Shown in pieces: positions 1 to 5,436 of a DNA stretch of 7,904 nucleotides (position 1 is its first letter; every line of letters starts with the position of its first letter). This DNA comes from an uncultured Campylobacter sp. (GTDB lineage: Bacteria; Campylobacterota; Campylobacteria; Campylobacterales; Campylobacteraceae). The notes under the pieces were generated by a model. That model was not told the origin of the DNA. It did not search any database and was given only the letters and a program-made list of their open reading frames with translations. The DNA lies in assembly GCF_938045775.1 (NCBI RefSeq), contig NZ_CALIBH010000156.1, positions 1-7,904 on the forward strand, in the 5' to 3' direction. The position numbers and the translations under genes are program-made.

Positions 1-539
1 CGCAGACGGGCGCGCTAATTTTTACCTCCAAAAATGCGGTGGCGGCGATAAAATTTAATGAAATTTTGCCTGATTTAGATACGCCCGTTTACGCTATCGG
101 CGAGCCGTGTGCGGCGGCTGCGCGCGAGTTTGGATTCCGCGATATTTTTCTGGCACGGCACGGGCACGGAAACGAGTTTGCCGCCGAGATCGCGCCGCTC
201 TTGCAGGGCAGAGACGCGCTGTATCTGCGCGCGCGCGAGACGGTATCGAGGCTGGAGCAAATTCTATCTAGCGCCGGCGTGCGGCTGCAAAGCGTGATCG
301 CCTACGAAAATTGCATCCTTAGCCTCCCCGCCGCCGCAAAGCCGCCGCAAGGCAGCACGCTGATTTTTACCTCGCCTAAGAACGTTCGCGGCTTTACCGC
401 AAATTTCGGCTGGGACGGGGGCTACAGGGCGGTCTGTATCGGTAGGACGACGGCGAGCGTTTTGAGCGAGTTTTGCGAGCCGATAATCTGCGAAAGAATG
501 TCGATAAAATCCTGCGTCGATCTGGCGCTTTTGCCATAG
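1..539 (+). CDS. hemD: Uroporphyrinogen-III synthase, 3' part (5' end outside window)
   Basis: Partial gene. HemD closes and rearranges the linear tetrapyrrole hydroxymethylbilane to uroporphyrinogen III in the cytoplasm, the branch-point step towards haem and sirohaem. The frame is open from the first complete codon (base 3) to TAG at 537-539, giving 178 visible residues; the family is usually about 210-250, so roughly 40-60 residues are missing on the left. The visible part begins with TGALIFTSKNAVAAIKF, the characteristic HemD 'IFTSxNAV' stretch of the first lobe. A second related stretch, GSTLIFTSPKNVRGF, lies about 105 residues further on in the other lobe, followed by AVCIGRTTASVL, the usual 'aIGxxTA' segment near the C-terminus. 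Sequence identity across HemD proteins is low, so the call rests on these motifs and the length. The GTG at 39 is an internal valine codon, not the start. No terminator hairpin is seen after the stop; a promoter for the next unit begins within 20 bases. Confidence 0.88.
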   Translation, partial: QTGALIFTSKNAVAAIKFNEILPDLDTPVYAIGEPCAAAAREFGFRDIFLARHGHGNEFAAEIAPLLQGRDALYLRARETVSRLEQILSSAGVRLQSVIAYENCILSLPAAAKPPQGSTLIFTSPKNVRGFTANFGWDGGYRAVCIGRTTASVLSEFCEPIICERMSIKSCVDLALLP

Positions 540-550
540 TTTAAGCAAAT

Positions 551-562
551 TTTGACTATAAT
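551..562 (+). promoter_or_regulatory. Sigma-70-type promoter (-10 box) of the 6S-like RNA
   Basis: A perfect TATAAT lies at 557-562, directly preceded by TTTGAC (551-556), 18 bases after the hemD stop. There is no -35 hexamer at the normal distance; the upstream DNA is AT-rich instead, as is known for the housekeeping sigma factor of Campylobacter and Helicobacter. Transcription would start at about 566-570, which matches the 5' edge of the terminal stem of the ncRNA. The match to -10 is seen; the start site is inferred. Confidence 0.72.
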
Positions 563-566
563 TTTG

Positions 567-764
567 CCCAAGCCTGGGTGAAGCGAGAGCGTTTTATATG
601 AGGGTTCAACATATTTGTATAAGCGACGACGTGAGAGGTCCGTGTGACGCGGCTCGGCTCGAGCTTTTTTAAAGTTACGGGTTGCGACCTAGAGATTTTT
701 CCTAGTTGCAAGATTGGCTTTGTTTGAGCCGATTCTTTTTACGCAACGCTCACTTGGGTTTTTT
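567..764 (+). ncRNA. ssrS: 6S RNA (ssrS-like), RNA polymerase-binding regulatory RNA
   Basis: About 198 bases with no convincing ORF and a clear long fold. The ends pair: CCCAAG (567-572) with CTTGGG (753-758), then GAGCGTT (587-593) with AACGCTC (745-751). Inside, AGGTC (636-640) pairs with GACCT (686-690), GTGAC (644-648) with GTTAC (674-678, one G-U), capped by GCTCG (652-656) with CGAGC (660-664). On the 3' side of the open middle there is a strong hairpin, 710-720 with 726-737; on the 5' side a short one, ATATG (596-600) with CATAT (610-614). A closing stem, a large open centre and an apical stem, at 180-200 nt, is the known design of 6S RNA, which mimics an open promoter and traps the housekeeping RNA polymerase. 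From memory, epsilonproteobacterial 6S genes lie upstream of purD, as here. A TATAAT box sits just upstream. It lacks the marks I know for tmRNA, RNase P RNA or SRP RNA. The identity is inferred from fold and context, not from an alignment. Confidence 0.78.
753..764 (+). terminator. 3' end of the ncRNA: stem strand plus six-T tract
   Basis: CTTGGG (753-758) is followed at once by TTTTTT (759-764). The partner strand is not local: it is the 5' end of the RNA at 567-572, so this is not a standard short-hairpin intrinsic terminator. Weak or partial termination, with read-through into purD, is plausible. The end position is inferred from the stem and the T-run. Confidence 0.45.
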
Positions 765-771
765 ACGTTAC

Positions 772-776
772 GGAGG
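772..776 (+). promoter_or_regulatory. Ribosome binding site fixing the TTG start of purD
   Basis: GGAGG with a five-base spacer to TTG at 782. It is the best Shine-Dalgarno match in the area, lies only 8 bases after the T-run of the ncRNA, and supports TTG rather than a later ATG as the purD start. Confidence 0.75.
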
Positions 777-781
777 CTTCA

Positions 782-2038
782 TTGAATATCCTAATAATCG
801 GCGGCGGCGGTAGAGAATACGCGATCGGGCTAAGACTTCGCGAGGATAAAAACGTTTTAAATCTGTATTTTGCTCCGGGAAACGGCGCTACAAAGGCGCT
901 CGGTAAAAATTTGGATTTAAAAGATTTTAATGAGCTCGCGCTCTTTGCCAAAAACAACGAGGTAGCTCTTACTATCGTGGGCGCCGAAGAGCCGCTTACA
1001 AAAGGGATCGTGGATATTTTTAAAGCGCAAGGTCTCGCGATATTCGGTCCTAGCGCCGCTGCGGCGAAGCTTGAGGGCTCCAAAGTCTATATGAAAGACT
1101 TTCTGGCGCGAAATCATATCAAAACCGCAAAATTCCTAAGCAGCGACGATCTATCCGAAATTTCAAAATTTATAGACGGTCTAAACGGCCGCGTCGTGGT
1201 CAAAGCAGACGGCCTGTGCGCGGGCAAGGGCGTCATCATCGCAAATTCCAGAGATGAAGCTAAAAAAGCCGCTGCAGATATGCTAAGCGGCGAAAGCTTT
1301 GGCGAAGCGGGCAAGCGCGTCGTTGTGGAGGAGTTTTTAGAGGGCTTCGAGCTGAGCTTTTTTGCGATCTGCGACGGGGAGAATTTCGTAAGCTTGCCTG
1401 TAGCACAGGATCACAAAAAGCTTCTTGACGGCGATCTGGGCCCGAATACCGGCGGCATGGGGGCTTATGCGCCAAGCCCGCTAGCGGATGCCGCGCTGAT
1501 AAAAAGAGTGGGGAGCGAGATCGTCGCACCTACGCTAAAAGGGATGCAGCAGCAGGGCGCGCCCTTTTGCGGCGTGCTATTCGTGGGGCTTATGATCGTG
1601 AGCGGCGAGCCTTACGTGCTGGAGTACAACGTCCGCTTCGGCGATCCGGAGTGCGAGGTTTTGATGCCGCTAATTGACGGAAATTTGAGCGAAATTTTAT
1701 ACAACGCCGCCGTAGGCAAGCTAAACAGCATAAGCTTAAAAAAGCGATTTGCGGTAGGCGTCGTGATGGCTAGCGAGCGCTACCCTTACGGCTCTTCGCA
1801 GCCTGCTTTGATCGAGGTCGGCGAAATTCCTGCGGGAGCGCATATCTGCTACGCGGGCGTGAGCGAGCGGGAGGGGCAGATTTATGCTAGCGGCGGGCGC
1901 GTTTTGGTAAGCGTGGGCGTTGCGGAGAGCTTAAAGCAGGCGCGCGATGCGGCTTACGCGCTGTGCGAAAATATAAAATTTAGCGGCGCGCAGTATAGGC
2001 GCGATATCGCGCACCAAGCCTTAAGAGATAAAATTTGA
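782..2038 (+). CDS. purD: Phosphoribosylamine--glycine ligase (GAR synthetase)
   Basis: Joins 5-phosphoribosylamine and glycine using ATP to give glycinamide ribonucleotide (GAR), the second step of de novo purine synthesis, in the cytoplasm. The 418 residues match the family length (E. coli about 429). Domains in order: N-terminal Rossmann-like domain starting MNILIIGGGGREYAIG (1-16), ATP-grasp domain from about 100 to 320, and the C-terminal domain. Key family motifs are present: KADGLCAGKGV (141-151, ATP-binding lid), VVEEFLEGFELS (181-192), DHKKLLDGDLGPNTGGMGAY (210-229), and EYNVRFGDPE (281-290, metal/ATP-binding Glu and Asn). The usual GGREHA reads GGREYA here, a variation I recall from other campylobacters. 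The start is TTG at 782, chosen because GGAGG lies 5 bases upstream and the protein then begins exactly where the family does. Its TGA overlaps the TTG start of the next gene by 4 bases. With only 17 bases between it and the ncRNA, it has no room for its own adjacent promoter. Confidence 0.97.
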   Translation: MNILIIGGGGREYAIGLRLREDKNVLNLYFAPGNGATKALGKNLDLKDFNELALFAKNNEVALTIVGAEEPLTKGIVDIFKAQGLAIFGPSAAAAKLEGSKVYMKDFLARNHIKTAKFLSSDDLSEISKFIDGLNGRVVVKADGLCAGKGVIIANSRDEAKKAAADMLSGESFGEAGKRVVVEEFLEGFELSFFAICDGENFVSLPVAQDHKKLLDGDLGPNTGGMGAYAPSPLADAALIKRVGSEIVAPTLKGMQQQGAPFCGVLFVGLMIVSGEPYVLEYNVRFGDPECEVLMPLIDGNLSEILYNAAVGKLNSISLKKRFAVGVVMASERYPYGSSQPALIEVGEIPAGAHICYAGVSEREGQIYASGGRVLVSVGVAESLKQARDAAYALCENIKFSGAQYRRDIAHQALRDKI

Positions 2039-2472
2039 TCATCGCTCCGCTTAGCAAGCGCGTAATTGCGTTTAGTATCGACGAAGCGGTGAGCGTAACG
2101 CTTTTTGTGGTCGTGCTATTTGCTATCGACGAGCCAGAGCTTGTTGCAGCGGCGCAGAGCGGAAGCCATCTTGAGGTACAAAAGATCGCGTCAAAATTCA
2201 TTTTGCATTACGCGATAATAAAATTTTTATATCAGGCGATTTTTGTCTATCTATACGGCGCGACGCTAGGCAAGCTTGCGGTTAAAATTTATTGCGTCCG
2301 CGCTGACGGCAGCTCTATAGATATCGCTACTGCAGCGATCCGCGCGGCGGTTAGGTTGATAAGCGAGATGATCTTTTATATGGGATTTTTGGTGGCGCTT
2401 TTTACGAACTCGCGTCAGAGCCTGCATGATATGGCGGCGAAAACATTGGTGGTAGAGATTGAAAAAGAGTAA
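2035..2472 (+). CDS. RDD family integral membrane protein
   Basis: A 145-residue inner-membrane protein of the RDD family; the function of this member is not known. Three hydrophobic segments are visible at about 17-32 (VSVTLFVVVLFAI), 55-79 (a long segment ending in GATLG) and 104-124 (the IFYMGFLVALFT region). Family marks are the N-terminal Arg-Asp pattern SKRVIAFSIDE (R9, D16), the TLGKLAVKIYCVRADG segment (77-92, the usual 'TLGKrxlglrVv...dG') and RQSLHDMAAKTLVV (127-140, usual 'RQtlHDxlagT.VV'). The start is TTG at 2035, inside the purD stop region; an in-frame TAA at 2029 leaves no earlier start. AAGAG (2023-2027) may serve as a weak ribosome binding site, and translation is probably coupled to purD. 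The 3' end overlaps lptD by 14 bases. Some RDD proteins elsewhere have been linked to ion transport, but nothing here shows a substrate; its place next to lptD suggests, without proving, an envelope role. Confidence 0.88.
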   Translation: MIIAPLSKRVIAFSIDEAVSVTLFVVVLFAIDEPELVAAAQSGSHLEVQKIASKFILHYAIIKFLYQAIFVYLYGATLGKLAVKIYCVRADGSSIDIATAAIRAAVRLISEMIFYMGFLVALFTNSRQSLHDMAAKTLVVEIEKE

Positions 2473-4717
2473 AAAATTTAAAATTCTAGCGCTCAGTTTT
2501 AGCGCTCTTTTAGCAAGCAGTGCGAGCGCAAAGGTCCAAGACGTCGAGCTTATAGCGGATAATGTCGAGAAAAACGGCTTTTTGACGGAGGCTAGTGGCA
2601 ACGTAACGGTGTATTCGCAGGACTACTTCATCACCGCCGATCGCGCTACATACGACGAGCAAAACGGCATCATCGAGCTTTTTGGTAACGTCAATGCGAT
2701 GCGCGGTAGCAGCGAAACTACGCGTGCACAGCATGTCAAAATCGATCTGAAAAACGACAAGCAGCAAGCCGACGTAAATTTTATGATGGACAAGGACTCC
2801 GAGCTTTGGATGCAAAACGACGCCAGCTGCAGCGACAGCGAGTATTACCGCGTGGAGGGCTCTAGCGTATCTAGCTGCAACGTTACCGATCCTGATTGGC
2901 GCATCAAATTTAGCAGCGGTATGCTTAATAAAGAGAGCAAATTCCTCCATCTTTTTAATCCAAGATTTTACGTGGGCGACGTACCGGTGCTCTATCTGCC
3001 GTATTTCGGCTTTCCGACCGACCGTACGCGTCGCACGGGCTTGCTGCCTCCCGAGGCCGGCTACATCAGCAAGGAAGGGATTTACTACAAGCAACCGATC
3101 TATTTTGCGCCTTACGATAGCTGGGATTTTCAGCTCGATCCGCAGGTGCGCACGCGCAGGGGCTTTGGCGTATACGGGACATTTCGATTTACGGAGTCGC
3201 CGTATTCTTACGGCGAGATTAGAGGCGGAGTTTTCGATAACTTCTCGCGAGCGCAAAAACGCCTCGAATACAAAAACGAGCGCCATCACGGCTTTGAAGT
3301 GCAATACGATCGCAGCAAGCTTGCGACCTATCTGCTAGATGGTGATCTGCGCGAAAATTTATGGATCGACTTTACGCAGTTAAACGATCTGGAATATTAC
3401 GATCTCAAACAAAAGGGAGGTCTTGGCAACGATGCGGATAATTCGCTTGTAACTTCGCGGCTGAATTATTATTTGACCGGTGACGAGCACTATTTTGGCG
3501 CTTATGGACGCTACTACATCGATACGAGCAAGCTAAATGCCGATAATACCTTCCGTAACGAAGATACCGTCCAAGAGCTTCCCACGCTGCAATATCATAA
3601 ATTTAGCAATGATTTGGGGCTGCCAAATTTGATCTATTCGCTTGATGCGAAGGCGCGTAATTATACCAGATGGGAGGGCGCGACTGCTCGCCAATACGAG
3701 TTTGACGTACCGATTAGTATAAGCACGCCGCTACTGGCGGATTATTTAAATTTCGCCTTTACCGAGCGAGTGTATATGACCAATATCGATTGGCACGATA
3801 AATTCTACTACGCAAACGGCGATCTTGGCGAGGATAAAAGCACTTTCTACGCTAATCAATACACCGAGCTTTCACTCTACACCGACGTAGCCAGGGCTTA
3901 CGATAGCTTGTATCACACTATGAGCTGGAGAGCGGATTTTAGAATTCCCGGATGGCAGCAAGGCGACATCGAGGATAGAATTTTAAAGTATCATCAGTAT
4001 AAATACGACCTTGCTCGCGGCGCAGTAGATCGCTCGCGGCTGGGTAACTTGCAAGACTCGCTTTATTGGGAGGATAACTTCTTAAGCGAACTTAGTGACG
4101 AATACGCCCACGAAAATGCAGCTTTAAGTATGACGCAGTTTTTCTATAATGAAGACGGGCGTAAATTTTTACGCCATAGCGTCAAGCAGCGATATGACTT
4201 CGACGATCATGAGTTTGACGATTTAGAACACCGCATCGATGCGTATTTTGCAAATGGGCTAAATATCGGAAACCGCTTTACCTATTCGCATAAATATAAA
4301 AGTTTCGATAAGGTCTATACCTACGCCAACTACTCCAACGACGACTTTAGCTTTGGACTTAGTCACGCTTACGAATATGAAAAACTTAGCATGGAGCCTA
4401 AACGCTATACGAAAGATAACTATGGTATCGTAAACGCTTCGGTAAATTTGCCTAGGAATAATAAAATTTTTGGGCGTTGGGATTACGACTTGGAGCGATC
4501 TTATTCTAAAATGTGGCGCGTAGGACTTTCTCATACGCGCAAGTGTTGGAATTACTCTTTTGTGTATCAAGAGGATATCGAGCCTAAAAACACCAGTACG
4601 ACGGGCTACAGCAAAGCAAGCAAGGAGCGCGGAATTTACTTTCTCGTAAATTTCTATCCGTTCGGCGGAGTAGGGTATGATTTTTCAGTAGATAGCGAAT
4701 ACGGAAGCGAAAAATAA
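2459..4717 (+). CDS. lptD: LPS-assembly outer-membrane protein LptD
   Basis: LptD is the outer-membrane beta-barrel that, with LptE, inserts lipopolysaccharide or lipooligosaccharide into the outer leaflet, taking it from the LptA bridge. The protein has 752 residues (E. coli 784). Residues 1-24 form a signal peptide: Lys-rich start, hydrophobic core and ASA cleavage site before K25. Residues about 27-120 are the OstA/LptA-like periplasmic domain (VELIADNVEKNGFLTEASGN, then VYSQDYFITADRATYDE, then GIIELFGNV). The family signature at the junction to the barrel, SSCNVTDPDWRIKFSSG (138-154), is followed by FYVGDVPVLYLPYFGFP (170-186) and RRTGLLPPEAGYISKEG (191-207). The rest, to the end, is aromatic-rich alternating barrel sequence. 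Cysteines occur only at 124, 140 and 696 (plus none in the mature N-terminus). The start is TTG at 2459; an in-frame TAG at 2453 excludes anything earlier and the signal peptide begins at once. It overlaps the RDD gene by 14 bases and the next gene by 1 base (TAATG). Confidence 0.95.
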   Translation: MKKSKKFKILALSFSALLASSASAKVQDVELIADNVEKNGFLTEASGNVTVYSQDYFITADRATYDEQNGIIELFGNVNAMRGSSETTRAQHVKIDLKNDKQQADVNFMMDKDSELWMQNDASCSDSEYYRVEGSSVSSCNVTDPDWRIKFSSGMLNKESKFLHLFNPRFYVGDVPVLYLPYFGFPTDRTRRTGLLPPEAGYISKEGIYYKQPIYFAPYDSWDFQLDPQVRTRRGFGVYGTFRFTESPYSYGEIRGGVFDNFSRAQKRLEYKNERHHGFEVQYDRSKLATYLLDGDLRENLWIDFTQLNDLEYYDLKQKGGLGNDADNSLVTSRLNYYLTGDEHYFGAYGRYYIDTSKLNADNTFRNEDTVQELPTLQYHKFSNDLGLPNLIYSLDAKARNYTRWEGATARQYEFDVPISISTPLLADYLNFAFTERVYMTNIDWHDKFYYANGDLGEDKSTFYANQYTELSLYTDVARAYDSLYHTMSWRADFRIPGWQQGDIEDRILKYHQYKYDLARGAVDRSRLGNLQDSLYWEDNFLSELSDEYAHENAALSMTQFFYNEDGRKFLRHSVKQRYDFDDHEFDDLEHRIDAYFANGLNIGNRFTYSHKYKSFDKVYTYANYSNDDFSFGLSHAYEYEKLSMEPKRYTKDNYGIVNASVNLPRNNKIFGRWDYDLERSYSKMWRVGLSHTRKCWNYSFVYQEDIEPKNTSTTGYSKASKERGIYFLVNFYPFGGVGYDFSVDSEYGSEK

Positions 4718-5436
4718 TGACGCCTAGAGCTGAGCTGATGTTTGAAAACCAAATCGACGCCGCGATGAAACTCGCAGAAATTTTACCCGCTACCGTGATC
4801 AAAAACGAAAATTTTCTAATAATCGCTCAATCCCTGGAGTCGCTTCCTATCGCAAACCATCTTGCTCTAAAATTAGGGCTTGCCTATGAGTTTTTATTCA
4901 CAGAGCCCGTTTTAGCGCCAAATAATCCTGAATGCGCGATCGCGTGCGTAAGCGAGACCCAAGAGATCGTGATGGTAGATGAGCTCGTGCGAAGCTTCGG
5001 CATCAGCTTGGATTACGTTTACGGACAGGCGAACAGACTTTATGAGGAGAAAATTTTAAAAAATATGTATAAATTTCGCAAGGGCGAGCTTTTGGGAAAT
5101 TTAGAGAAAAAAAACGTCATCTTGGTAGATGAGGGGTGTGAGAGCGGGCTGACCGCGCTTACTTGCATAAAAACTCTCGTAAGCTTAAACGCCAAAGCGA
5201 TCTTCTACGCCACTCCCGTTATCGGCAGCGATAATGCGGACGAGATCGCCATGCTAGTAGATGGAATTTATGCTGTTCATAAGATCAGAAATTTTGTGAA
5301 TGTGGATTTTTATTACAAAGAAAAAACGCTCTCAAGCGCGGAGGAGATAATGCAAATTTTAAACAAATGCCCGCTTTATCTGCCGTTTCACGAGACTAAC
5401 AAAAACAAGGAGAAAATTAATGCAGTGCAAAATTGA
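4717..5436 (+). CDS. Phosphoribosyltransferase-like protein (COG1926 type)
   Basis: A 239-residue soluble protein resembling the 'predicted phosphoribosyltransferase' group of the type I PRTase fold. The substrate is unknown. The clearest mark is VILVDEGCESGLTA (134-147), which fits the PRPP-binding consensus of four hydrophobic residues, two acidic residues, then T/S-G-x-T. Before it stands a segment typical of this group: a VSETQEIVMVDELVRSFGIS stretch (78-97), then YVYGQANRLYEEKILKN (100-116) ending in a Lys/Arg-rich YKFRKGE. After it come AKAIFYATPVIGSDNADEI (159-177) and a final helix EEIMQILN (209-216). The ATG at 4717 overlaps the lptD stop (TAATG) and has GGAAG at 4703-4707. The ATG at 4738 (residue 8, MFENQIDAAMKLAE) is an equally good or better family start, so the first seven residues are uncertain. 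The 3' end overlaps pnp by 17 bases. Nothing shows whether it is enzymatically active or a regulator. Confidence 0.8.
   Translation: MTPRAELMFENQIDAAMKLAEILPATVIKNENFLIIAQSLESLPIANHLALKLGLAYEFLFTEPVLAPNNPECAIACVSETQEIVMVDELVRSFGISLDYVYGQANRLYEEKILKNMYKFRKGELLGNLEKKNVILVDEGCESGLTALTCIKTLVSLNAKAIFYATPVIGSDNADEIAMLVDGIYAVHKIRNFVNVDFYYKEKTLSSAEEIMQILNKCPLYLPFHETNKNKEKINAVQN

Noticed and set aside
39..539. A complete 166-residue gene beginning at GTG 39.
   Set aside because: The frame is open to the window edge and the codons before 39 encode the HemD motif TGALIFTSKNA, so GTG 39 is internal and the gene is truncated by the window.
567..764. Riboswitch, tmRNA, RNase P RNA or SRP RNA in the gap before purD.
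   Set aside because: No tRNA-like end with a tag reading frame, none of the conserved RNase P or SRP motifs I know, and no purine-type aptamer; a rod with matching ends and its own T-run fits 6S better.
763..1083. Minus-strand open frame across the ncRNA end and the purD start.
   Set aside because: Low-complexity Ser/Ala/Pro-rich translation, antisense to the conserved purD N-terminus, no ribosome binding site that stands out.
2510..3304. Minus-strand open frame of 264 codons opposite lptD.
   Set aside because: It lies wholly antisense to the clear lptD gene, shows no recognisable motifs or organised hydrophobic pattern, and is what a GC-skewed coding strand often leaves open.
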